DNA from: Chitinophagaceae bacterium
GTDB taxonomy: Bacteria > Bacteroidota > Bacteroidia > Chitinophagales > Chitinophagaceae
Reading direction: 5' to 3'
Assembly (NCBI GenBank): GCA_024643645.1
Contig: JAHEMN010000017.1
Coordinates: 1 to 38,952 of the forward strand
DNA: 38,952 bases
Below the pieces are notes generated by a model. It was not told where the DNA came from. It ran no database searches and saw nothing but the letters and a program-made list of their open reading frames with translations. The translations under genes and the position numbers were made by a program. Shown here piece by piece: positions 31,367 through 38,952 of the stretch (positions are counted from its first letter, which is position 1; every line of letters begins with the position of its first letter).

Positions 31367-32407
31367 TTAATAAAAAACTTCGCTCCAATGACGGGAGAAC
31401 TTTGTTCCCCATTTAACTTTCATCTCCTCAGGCTCGATCGGCAAATTCAGTTCTTTTTTAATAGCTAATACCGGCATATTTATTCCGGCTCCGTAGTTTG
31501 CAGATATTGTTCCCTGTACTCTTGGATTGATCTCTAAAATAAGAAAAGTACCATCTATCGATTGTTTTACCTGTATACCAATATTACCGTGAAGTTGCAA
31601 ATCCTTTATTATTTTTTGACAATAACTGATTATACTTTTTTCTTCTTTAACTTCTCCTTGCACACTAATACCATTGATCATTTTATTACGCAACCTCGGT
31701 ATTATCAATATTGATTCTCCAAGATTTGCCAAACAATCAACCGAATATTCCTCACCCGGTAAAAATTCAGAGACTAATAATTCAGGAAATAATCCGGATG
31801 ATAAAATACGGACTGCATTTTCCAGGCTCAACAAAGTAGTATTGGGCTTGTGATTAAACAACAGATCCAATTCATTGATATTTTCACATAGAATACGAAA
31901 ACCACGGCTTCCATTTGAAACTGAAGGTTTGAAGCAAACTTGTTTCTCCGGATAACCAAGCTCTTTAACAGCCTCCTTAAACTGCTGAATAGTTTCTGTA
32001 ACCCTGAACTCAGGAACTTTTAAACCTCTCCACTGTAAAAATTCATATAACCGACTTTTATTATTGGCAATTTGTAATGAGGAAAAAGAGGAACAAAGAA
32101 GTTTTGTACCAAGTGTTTCAAATTCTTTTCTTCTTAAAGCAAGTGGTAATAACTCTTTTGTTACTAATGGAAGTATTACATCAATCTTATTCTCACTGCA
32201 TATCGAAAGCATTTCGTCAATAAAGTCTGAATCATAAGCTTTGGGTACCTTTTTAAATTGATGCCCCAAATATTTTCCTATTGCTTCAGAATCTGCATCT
32301 ACTACATATATGTTAAAAGACTTTTCTTTTTTGAGACAATCTATGATACCGGCAGCACCTGGTGCCCCGCCCCCTGTCATTAAAATATTAATTGTACGTT
32401 CCTGCAT
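31367..32407 (-). CDS. ATP-grasp domain protein (carbamoyl-phosphate-synthase-like)
   Basis: A 346-residue enzyme with an N-terminal Rossmann-like region 'INILMTGGGAPGAAGIIDCL' (6-25) and 'DVILPLVTKELLPLA', followed by an ATP-grasp domain. In the latter are 'KQVCFKPSVSNGSRGFRIL' (ATP-binding Lys and glycine-rich loop), 'LLVSEFLPGEEYSVDCLAN' (Glu-Tyr-Ser-Val-Asp) and 'FLILEINPRVQGTISANYGAG' (metal-binding E and N). The pattern is that of CarB-like or PylC-like amide or peptide ligases rather than biotin carboxylase. The acid and amine substrates are unknown. It begins 60 bases after the UbiD gene and may be co-transcribed with it. Confidence 0.85.
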   Translation of the reverse strand: MQERTINILMTGGGAPGAAGIIDCLKKEKSFNIYVVDADSEAIGKYLGHQFKKVPKAYDSDFIDEMLSICSENKIDVILPLVTKELLPLALRRKEFETLGTKLLCSSFSSLQIANNKSRLYEFLQWRGLKVPEFRVTETIQQFKEAVKELGYPEKQVCFKPSVSNGSRGFRILCENINELDLLFNHKPNTTLLSLENAVRILSSGLFPELLVSEFLPGEEYSVDCLANLGESILIIPRLRNKMINGISVQGEVKEEKSIISYCQKIIKDLQLHGNIGIQVKQSIDGTFLILEINPRVQGTISANYGAGINMPVLAIKKELNLPIEPEEMKVKWGTKFSRHWSEVFY

Positions 32408-32467
32408 TGCTCTATGTAGAGAAAATTTTATTTAAACAAGATAAAAGAATTTATCGGACTTCTAATT

Positions 32468-34405
32468 TCAGGATGTCATTGATTGAACAACTGCTTCTTC
32501 GCCATATTGCTGATCTTTAAACTTTAAAGATGGTGAACTTATAAAAGTTCCTAATCCAAGTTGATCCCATTTTTCATCTACCGCTTTAATTGTGGTATCA
32601 TCAGCAACGATAATATTTGGCCAATCCCTGTTGAAATTATCGAACTCCTTTGTTTTCCGGGTTCCATCAAGACCCATACAGGCGAAAGTTTTGTCAGGAT
32701 AAGTTTTAGAAGCGTTTTCGTACAAATGAAAATCCCTTTTAGGATCCAGGTTATTGCAAAACCTCCACAAAGCAGTTGGAAGGTCGTTTGCATCTACAGT
32801 ATGCTCAACATACAAGATCATTTTTATTCCTTCTAACTCTTTTAATGAACAGATCTGTTGATGCAGTTCTTTCAAATGCCCTTTCCTGTTTTTTTCAACT
32901 GAAAGTATCAGACAAGGAATGTTTTTTTCTAATAAAGAAGTATTTGCAATATTAATTTCAGAAAAAGACCTGATAGCATTTTTTATTGCGACTGAATCTA
33001 TTGGAGTTATTTCGTTCAGTGAATTCTCGTCTAATTCTTCATCAAATTTAGTTGTCCCATCAATACACATTTTTCCCCCGAAACCCATTTTACTGCAACT
33101 ATGATCCAATACATCCATCGGTCCCGTTGAAAAGAAAATATCTGTTGCCGGATTCAGATTCTTAAATACATATTTAGCTAATGATCCATAGTCCTGAATA
33201 GTAACACCTTCATCGGCCATTACCAATATCTTATTAAACATCATTTGTCCTGCACCCCACATGGCATTCATCACTTTCTGCCCCTGTCCTGCATAATCCT
33301 TTTTAATTTTTGTGATCACAAGGTTATGAAAAACCCCTTCAATCGGCATATCCATATCCAGTATTTCCGGCACCATGGTCATCTTGATTGGAGCAAGAAA
33401 AATTCTTTCAGTTGCTTTACCAAGCCATGCATCCTCCTGTGGAGGTATACCAACAATCGTAGCAGGATATACTGCTTTCTTCTTATGAGTGATAGCTGTA
33501 ATATGGAACTTAGGATACCAATCAGGCAATGAATAATAACCGGTATGATCTCCAAATGGTCCTTCCCAGATCAATTCATCATTCGGATCAACATATCCTT
33601 CAATAATAAAATCAGCATCTGCCGGTACTTCAACATCCGGTTGAGTGATACATTTTACTAACTCAACTTTTTTCTTTCTTAAAAATCCGGCCAGCATGTA
33701 TTCATCAACATTTTCGGGTAATGGTGCTGTGGCTGAATATGCATATACCGGGTCTCCACCCAAAGCCACAGCTACAGGCATTTTTTTATTCAGCTTTTTA
33801 TACTCTTCAAAATGTTTAGCACTTACTTTATGCTTGTGCCAATGCATTCCGGTAAGTACAGGCCCAAATACCTGCATACGATACATGCCCACATTTCTGG
33901 TATTGTTGTTTGGATCTTTTGTATGTATAACCGGCAATGTAACAAATGGGCCGCCATCTTTCGGCCAACAGGTTATTACCGGCAGTTTTGTAATATCAGG
34001 ATCGGTCATTATCACTTCCTGGCATTCGCCTTTACCACTTTTTACTTTAGGCATCCAACTTGCAAACTGTCCAAGTTTTGGTAATAGTTTTAATTTATCC
34101 AGTATACCTTCTTTTGGAGCAGCCAATAATTTAAACAGATCTTCAATTTCTTTTGCAACATCATCAAGATGATCAACACCCAATGCCATGCACATTCTTT
34201 TTTCACTTCCATAGGCATTCATTAAAACAGGAAAATCAAAACCGGTATTTTCAAACAATAATGCCTTACCTCCATTTCCGGATTTACTGATCCGGTCTGT
34301 GATCTCTGCTATTTCCAGTTTGGGATCAACATATGCTTTTATCCGGATTAGCTCACCTGCTTTTTCTAAAGCTTCAATAAATTGTTCTTGATTTTTCCAG
34401 GCCAT
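32468..34405 (-). CDS. UbiD family decarboxylase (prenylated-FMN type)
   Basis: A 645-residue member of the UbiD family, which uses prenylated FMN (made by UbiX) to decarboxylate aromatic or unsaturated acids. The start is taken at the ATG at 34405; the frame also contains an upstream TTG at 34414. Motifs are 'NVGMYRMQVFGPVLTGMHWHKHK', 'MPVAVALGGDPVYAYSATAPLP', 'DFIIEGYVDPNDELIWEGPFGDHTGYYSLP' (the core UbiD signature) and 'YPATIVGIPPQEDAWLGKATERIF'. It is longer than E. coli UbiD (497), with a C-terminal extension. Related proteins in this phylum are often called menaquinone-pathway decarboxylases; that role is inference. A ubiX gene is not seen here. Confidence 0.9.
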   Translation of the reverse strand: MAWKNQEQFIEALEKAGELIRIKAYVDPKLEIAEITDRISKSGNGGKALLFENTGFDFPVLMNAYGSEKRMCMALGVDHLDDVAKEIEDLFKLLAAPKEGILDKLKLLPKLGQFASWMPKVKSGKGECQEVIMTDPDITKLPVITCWPKDGGPFVTLPVIHTKDPNNNTRNVGMYRMQVFGPVLTGMHWHKHKVSAKHFEEYKKLNKKMPVAVALGGDPVYAYSATAPLPENVDEYMLAGFLRKKKVELVKCITQPDVEVPADADFIIEGYVDPNDELIWEGPFGDHTGYYSLPDWYPKFHITAITHKKKAVYPATIVGIPPQEDAWLGKATERIFLAPIKMTMVPEILDMDMPIEGVFHNLVITKIKKDYAGQGQKVMNAMWGAGQMMFNKILVMADEGVTIQDYGSLAKYVFKNLNPATDIFFSTGPMDVLDHSCSKMGFGGKMCIDGTTKFDEELDENSLNEITPIDSVAIKNAIRSFSEINIANTSLLEKNIPCLILSVEKNRKGHLKELHQQICSLKELEGIKMILYVEHTVDANDLPTALWRFCNNLDPKRDFHLYENASKTYPDKTFACMGLDGTRKTKEFDNFNRDWPNIIVADDTTIKAVDEKWDQLGLGTFISSPSLKFKDQQYGEEAVVQSMTS

Positions 34406-34424
34406 AATAGTCAAATAAATGTTT

Positions 34425-34432
34425 CAAAGGTA
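34425..34432 (-). promoter_or_regulatory. Candidate -7 element of the UbiD gene (TACCTTTG)
   Basis: An exact TAnnTTTG match on the - strand, 19 bases before the ATG at 34405. It supports that ATG over the TTG at 34414. The -33 box is unclear. Confidence 0.45.
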
Positions 34433-34526
34433 CAACACCTGCCGTGAGTAAAAGTTTTGATTACAGGATTGAAAAAGGGATCTCTGATAAGATTAATATT
34501 GTAAAACAACAGAAATAGACAAAGGC

Positions 34527-35552
34527 TTATTTCTTAAACAAACCTGTATAATTAATTCCTAATCCCGGAGCATCAGAATAAATGATTTTACCATAATCAT
34601 AATCAATACCGGTGGCTACATCTTCTTCAAGCAATAATGGCCCATCCATATCTACATGATCAATGAATGGCAACAAATGTGCTATAGCTGCAGAACCGAT
34701 AGTTGACTCATTCATACAACCGATCATAACTTTCATATCTAATGCTTTTGCTTTATCGATCATTCTTCGGGCAGGTGTAATACCACTACATTTCGTAAGC
34801 TTGATATTAATACCATGAAAATGATCCTTGCATTTTTCAACATCACTTTCTAGTACGCATGATTCATCGGCATATAATGGGAGGCTCGATTTTTTATATA
34901 AAACACTCATACCTTCCCAATCGTCCTTTCCCAATGGTTGTTCAACTAATTCTACTCCTAAATTCTCCAGATCAGGTATTAATTTCAGGGCTGTTTCCAG
35001 ATCCCATGCTGCATTCGCATCTACTCTTAGAATTGCATCCGTATTTTCTCTCAAAGCTTTTACAATAGCAATATCATCAGCCGTACCTACTTTAATTTTA
35101 TATATTGGCCATGGTTTTTCTTTCATCTTTGTAACCATTTTTTCAATAGTATCTATACCAATAGTATAATCGCAAATCGGATTTTTGGAAATGTCACCTC
35201 TCCAAAGCTCATGAAGCTTTTTTCTTTTCATTTTGCCATAAATATCCCAGGCTGCAATATCTAAAGCACAAACGAGGAAATTATTATTAGGGAATAAATG
35301 GTGCAGGTAATGCCAGTATCTTTCAGGATCTGTAAAGGCAAATTTTTCTAAAAAGACTTTTTTCTGCTCCAGATCTTCAATCATTTTATCAACAGTAATG
35401 TTGTAATATGCAATTGCTGAAGCTTCTCCATACCCTTTTATACCAAAATGCTCCAGTTCTACAATTAAAGTAGACTGATGAGTTTTCGTTCCTTTTGAAA
35501 TCGTAAAAGGATGACGAAATTTTAAATTATGAGGCCAATATTGAACTTTCAT
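34527..35552 (-). CDS. Dipeptide epimerase (L-Ala-D/L-Glu epimerase type)
   Basis: An enolase-superfamily enzyme, probably epimerising L-Ala-D-Glu released from murein so that it can be degraded. The 341 residues carry the full set of catalytic residues: the KxK base in 'YKIKVG' (K152 and K154), metal ligands D178 ('VDANAAWD'), E204 ('VEQPL') and D229 ('ADES'), the second base in 'NIKLTKCSG' (K251 or K254), and the specificity motif 'DMDGP' (D301-x-D303), which binds the dipeptide alpha-amino group. The N-terminal capping domain (1-125) is typical. A -7 element ends only 5 bases before the ATG. Other dipeptides are possible substrates. Confidence 0.9.
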   Translation of the reverse strand: MKVQYWPHNLKFRHPFTISKGTKTHQSTLIVELEHFGIKGYGEASAIAYYNITVDKMIEDLEQKKVFLEKFAFTDPERYWHYLHHLFPNNNFLVCALDIAAWDIYGKMKRKKLHELWRGDISKNPICDYTIGIDTIEKMVTKMKEKPWPIYKIKVGTADDIAIVKALRENTDAILRVDANAAWDLETALKLIPDLENLGVELVEQPLGKDDWEGMSVLYKKSSLPLYADESCVLESDVEKCKDHFHGINIKLTKCSGITPARRMIDKAKALDMKVMIGCMNESTIGSAAIAHLLPFIDHVDMDGPLLLEEDVATGIDYDYGKIIYSDAPGLGINYTGLFKK

Positions 35553-35557
35553 TCCAG

Positions 35558-35565
35558 CAAATATA
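35558..35565 (-). promoter_or_regulatory. Candidate -7 element of the epimerase gene (TATATTTG)
   Basis: An exact TAnnTTTG match on the - strand with 5 bases (CTGGA) to the ATG at 35552. If real, transcription would start at or next to the start codon. Confidence 0.45.
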
Positions 35566-35624
35566 AGATTGGGATGAAAGGGAAAGAAAAGTATTGAAAA
35601 GTAAAAATAAATTTGATCTTCTTC

Positions 35625-38321
35625 TTAACGACCACCATTAATTATATAATCACTAAGTTCTTCATTAAATTCTTTTTCTTTAATCAGGTTTTCCAAAGAA
35701 ATATGCATACGGTATTGCCAGTAGTGACAAGGATTAGCCGGATTATTAATTCTTTCATCATTTGGATTTTCTCTTCTGAGCTTATCACTCATACCAAGAA
35801 TATCCTGTAATTGGAAAATACTCCACATTGCCGGTGAATATAAATGTTGCATTACAATAGCTCTGTTTATCCACGATTCACAGTAAGTTGGGGCATCTCC
35901 AAACTGACCCATTATCGTATTATAAAAGTGTTGTGTTTTTTCCCTGTTCTCTTCCCACCATCCTCTTATTGTGCTCATGTCATGTGTGGAAGGAGTAATG
36001 ACTGATAGATATGGGGCATCATTGGGATGAAAAAATTCTGTTTTAGGATTTTTAGGCATGCGTTGTATTTCCAAACTTAATATTCCTAGCTGCTCCATTA
36101 CTTCAGGAACACAATGAGGAACCATACCAAGATCTTCTCCGCAAACAAGCATATTGGTTGCAGCTTTCAATTGAGGAAGCTTACTCATTGCCTCCTGATA
36201 CCAGAAATCATCCTGTCTTTTATAGAAATAATCAACATATAAAGATTTCAACTTATCCTGAACTGGTGGCATAAGATTTCTGAATGAAATCGTTTTATCC
36301 ATTGAAATTCTAAAATGAAATTCCAGCCCTTGCGACCCTTCTTCTTCAAATAAAATAACGTTTGTGATCAGATCATATAACCCCAGCTTTATTTTTTCAT
36401 TTTCAACAGTAGATTCTAACTTACTGAAATACTCTTCTACTTGCTTTTGAGTTTCGAATTCTGGGAGTAGGTCATAACCATCAAATTCGTTTTTTACCAG
36501 GAATGTATCTTTAATAAATTCCGTATTGTTCGAAAAAATTTCAGCAATTACATCATCAGTAATAAAAGGACGGCAATAACGATCAAAATCAAACCAAATG
36601 CTTTTTTCACCAAACTCATTGATATGAACAGGAAGACAAGGAACAAAACGACCTAAAATACCCTGAACAGCATTCGCAGGTATACTCCAGATTCTAAAAA
36701 ATCCAAGTATGTGATCAATACGAAATGCATCAAAATAATTATTCATTTGGGAAAATCGCTGATGCCACCATGAGAAATCATCTTCCTGCATTTTCTTCCA
36801 GTTGTAAGTAGGAAAACCCCAATTTTGGCCAACTGCTGTAAAATCATCAGGAGGTGCCCCTGCTTGCCAATTCATATTATATTTTTCCGGTGCTACCCAG
36901 GCATCACAACTATTCATTGATATCCCAATAGGAATATCTCCTTTTAATACAACCCCTTTTTTATTTGCATAATCTGCTGCTTCTTTTAATTGTAAATGCA
37001 AATGGTACTGGACAAAATAATAAAACCCGATTTCAGTATAAGATGCTGACTTTGGAGAACACATCTTAGTGATCTCAGCTTTTTTATAAATAGAGCTTGT
37101 TTTCCAACTTGTAAAATCCGAACTTTTATATTTGTCTCTTAATAAACAAAAAGCAGCATACGATTCCAACCAATGTTTATTATCTGAAAAAAATTCTGCA
37201 AAATCTTCAGTAGCCAAACATTCTTTCCCCTTAACTTCATAAAGTTCACGCAAAACCGAATATTTGTACTTCATTACTTCCTCATAATCTACAACCTCAA
37301 GATCATTTAATTGCTTTTGTTTCTTTTTTAAAGTCTTCAATTTGGGTGAAAATTCCTTTCCTGCTATTTTATAGAGGTTAATATATAAAGGATGTAATGC
37401 AAATGCAGATATCGCTGAATATGGATACGAATCCTTCCAACTGAAATTTGACATTGTATCATTCACAGGAAGTAACTGGATCAATTTCAATCCGGATTTT
37501 AAAGCCCAATCAACCAGTAATTTAATATCAGCGAATTCTCCAACTCCAAAACCCTTATTGCTTCTTAAACTAAATACCGGAATTGCTATACCTGCACCTT
37601 TCCATACATTATTTGGCAGATGAACGAACCCATCATGAACAATGGTTACTTTGTGTTTCCCAGTACCACTATATAACAATCTGTTATTACCAGATTCGTA
37701 TCCTAAAAAAGTTTTTTCTTTATAATTATAGACGGCATATTTATACCCTATAGGAAATTTAGAATCAGACAGATCGAGTTTTATAGTCCACCAATCATCT
37801 TCTTTTGAAAGTATTAATACTTCACTTGTAGACCAGTCATTCAGCTTTTCATCATTCCCGCAAATACATATTACTTCGTCTTTTTTTAATAGCGGTGCTT
37901 TAACTTTAAAAATATGTGTGTAGTTCTTATCATCATATTTCCTGATTTTTAAATTCTTGTGATTTAATAAAACATTTTTAAAAGGAGATGTAAAAAATGC
38001 ATTTTCAAATTCTCCGGCATAATTCCAGGTATCTACTATCTGAATATTTTCAATATCTTTTTTTAAAGCTTCAATTTTTCTATCAAGGTAAAACTCCTGG
38101 ATAATACTGCCATCCTCTTTCTTCAAAATGTATTTATAAGAAATCGATTTAGGAAAATCCTTCTTTTTTATAGTAACAGCTCCTGTCCAGAATTCTTCAC
38201 TTAGGTATTCCAGAGCAAATGCTTTATCCGGATCATTATTACCTAATTCTTCAGTATTACCCGACAACCATAAACTCTCACCATATTTGGTATGAAAACG
38301 TATATAAAATTGAATCTTCAT
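35625..38321 (-). CDS. malQ: 4-alpha-glucanotransferase, DPE2-like, with two CBM20 starch-binding domains
   Basis: A GH77 enzyme that moves glucan units between malto-oligosaccharides and helps use glycogen or starch. It is 898 residues, much longer than E. coli MalQ (about 690). The extra length is two N-terminal CBM20-like domains: about 1-105 ('IQFYIRFHTKYGESLWLSG') and about 125-225 ('VICICGNDEKLNDWS', 'FPIGYKYAVYNY'). The GH77 domain has the nucleophile region 'FDAFRIDHILGFFRIW', the acid/base region 'MLVCGEDLGMVP' and 'SVITPSTHDMSTIRGWW'. An insertion in its middle resembles that of plant DPE2. No signal peptide is seen, so it is probably cytosolic. No other starch-use genes are adjacent. 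Confidence 0.93.
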   Translation of the reverse strand: MKIQFYIRFHTKYGESLWLSGNTEELGNNDPDKAFALEYLSEEFWTGAVTIKKKDFPKSISYKYILKKEDGSIIQEFYLDRKIEALKKDIENIQIVDTWNYAGEFENAFFTSPFKNVLLNHKNLKIRKYDDKNYTHIFKVKAPLLKKDEVICICGNDEKLNDWSTSEVLILSKEDDWWTIKLDLSDSKFPIGYKYAVYNYKEKTFLGYESGNNRLLYSGTGKHKVTIVHDGFVHLPNNVWKGAGIAIPVFSLRSNKGFGVGEFADIKLLVDWALKSGLKLIQLLPVNDTMSNFSWKDSYPYSAISAFALHPLYINLYKIAGKEFSPKLKTLKKKQKQLNDLEVVDYEEVMKYKYSVLRELYEVKGKECLATEDFAEFFSDNKHWLESYAAFCLLRDKYKSSDFTSWKTSSIYKKAEITKMCSPKSASYTEIGFYYFVQYHLHLQLKEAADYANKKGVVLKGDIPIGISMNSCDAWVAPEKYNMNWQAGAPPDDFTAVGQNWGFPTYNWKKMQEDDFSWWHQRFSQMNNYFDAFRIDHILGFFRIWSIPANAVQGILGRFVPCLPVHINEFGEKSIWFDFDRYCRPFITDDVIAEIFSNNTEFIKDTFLVKNEFDGYDLLPEFETQKQVEEYFSKLESTVENEKIKLGLYDLITNVILFEEEGSQGLEFHFRISMDKTISFRNLMPPVQDKLKSLYVDYFYKRQDDFWYQEAMSKLPQLKAATNMLVCGEDLGMVPHCVPEVMEQLGILSLEIQRMPKNPKTEFFHPNDAPYLSVITPSTHDMSTIRGWWEENREKTQHFYNTIMGQFGDAPTYCESWINRAIVMQHLYSPAMWSIFQLQDILGMSDKLRRENPNDERINNPANPCHYWQYRMHISLENLIKEKEFNEELSDYIINGGR

Positions 38322-38349
38322 CGCAATCGTTAATTCTGGTTATTTAAGT

Positions 38350-38370
38350 TATGTGTCCAAAATACACATA
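38350..38370. promoter_or_regulatory. Dyad TATGTGT-N7-ACACATA between malQ and the right-edge gene
   Basis: Exact 7-base arms (38350-38356 and 38364-38370) separated by 7 bases, 28 bases upstream of the malQ start. A near -7 sequence (TATTTTGG on the - strand) lies within it, so a bound regulator could control malQ. It is in the divergent spacer shared with the gene at 38448. Confidence 0.4.
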
Positions 38371-38447
38371 TTGTACGAATGTAAAAAAAACCTGCAAGAA
38401 ATTAGATTTATTTATCATTATCTTAGAAAATAAATTCTCATAATTGT

Positions 38448-38952
38448 ATGATTATGAATTACAAAAACTGGAAAAGTCTTTTCATATTCTGTCTTGGAAT
38501 AGTTATAGGCACAACATTTTGCATGAAATGGCTGGAAACAGATTTTATTCATAATGGCAACCTATTTACAATAATCGGTTTAGAAATCACTTACTCAAAA
38601 GAAAGAATAATCAGCATTTTTTCAGAAATAGACCCTGCTGTAAAATCAATATTAAAATATCAACTATTCTTCGATTTTGTGTTCATGGCAGGAGTTTATC
38701 CAGGGATTGCATCGCTATGTATGATGGCAAGAGAAAGAAGTTCCAATACTTTATTCAGAAAAGTACTAGTAGCAGCAGCACTTTTACAGATACTTGCATT
38801 ATCATGTGATATACTTGAAAATTTACACTTAATGAAATGGCTTAATAAACCTGTTATTGGAAATGAATTTGTCTTATATCATTATATCGTTGCCATAAAA
38901 TGGATTCTTGCTATTACTGCATTGATAATTGCTATTATTCCCTTTTTGAAAA
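38448..38952 (+). CDS. Hypothetical membrane protein, 3' end outside window
   Basis: An open frame of 168 codons runs from the ATG at 38448 to the window edge without a stop. A second ATG lies two codons in (38454). The translation shows at least three to four hydrophobic segments: near 12-28 ('SLFIFCLGIVIGTTFCM'), near 73-92 ('FFDFVFMAGVYPGIASLCMM'), near 105-122 ('KVLVAAALLQILALSCDIL') and near 148-167 ('IKWILAITALIIAIIPFL'). It carries the motif 'CDILENLHLMKWL' near residues 120-132, which I cannot assign to a family. It is divergent from malQ across 126 bases. Coding is supported by the uninterrupted frame and the membrane-protein pattern. Confidence 0.7.
   Translation, partial: MIMNYKNWKSLFIFCLGIVIGTTFCMKWLETDFIHNGNLFTIIGLEITYSKERIISIFSEIDPAVKSILKYQLFFDFVFMAGVYPGIASLCMMARERSSNTLFRKVLVAAALLQILALSCDILENLHLMKWLNKPVIGNEFVLYHYIVAIKWILAITALIIAIIPFLK

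Overview
The window looks like a chromosomal segment of a low-GC Bacteroidota, most likely family Chitinophagaceae. This rests on gene content: a short region-1.1-less primary sigma factor, DUF4249 and DUF3822 proteins, a DPE2-like two-CBM20 4-alpha-glucanotransferase, and Bacteroidota-type Lgt and L-Ala-D/L-Glu epimerase. It also rests on repeated TAnnTTTG promoter -7 elements and the lack of Shine-Dalgarno sequences. The genus is not resolved. I saw no rRNA, tRNA, CRISPR array, prophage or complete insertion sequence.

Layout. 1-7862 is mostly + strand: the 3' end of a CBS-domain gene, a 490-base non-coding region with repeats and nested hairpins, a BtuF-like binding protein, an unrecognised kinase-fold-like protein, fructose-bisphosphate aldolase (fbaA), a secreted esterase, a cytochrome c-like lipoprotein, accD, smpB and a secreted conserved protein. 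7865-19945 is a long - strand block. Read in its own direction it runs DUF3822, rsmD, 5-formyl-THF cyclo-ligase, lpxK, rnr, then parE, a four-helix-bundle gene, a methyltransferase, DUF1835, DUF4260 and parC. The last six form a tight cluster in which four genes lie between the two topoisomerase IV subunits. 20009-21367 is a MATE transporter on +. 21364-26637 (-) holds trxB-folB, a DUF4249 lipoprotein, rpoD, lgt and a bacilliredoxin. 26869-28791 has a small heat-shock protein, an NTF2-like secreted protein (-) and two small lipoproteins (+). 28836-38321 (-) carries a SpeA-like decarboxylase, a TraB/GumN protein, UbiD plus an ATP-grasp protein, a dipeptide epimerase and malQ. A membrane protein runs off the right edge from 38448.

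Most genes are housekeeping: replication topology, RNA decay, ribosome rescue, lipid A, fatty-acid and folate metabolism, redox balance, transcription and glycan use. The less ordinary signals are: (i) the repeat-bearing, hairpin-ending non-coding stretch at about 518-760, which has its own -7 element; (ii) a four-helix-bundle gene bracketed by 33-bp imperfect direct repeats, one of which contains the parE stop codon; (iii) a roughly 59-nt hairpin with a symmetrical 7x7 internal loop in the parE leader; (iv) the 368-aa protein with a plausible APH/kinase-like motif series; (v) inverted repeats at the trxB, rpoD and malQ promoters. None of these is proven to be a new system; all rest on reading the sequence alone.
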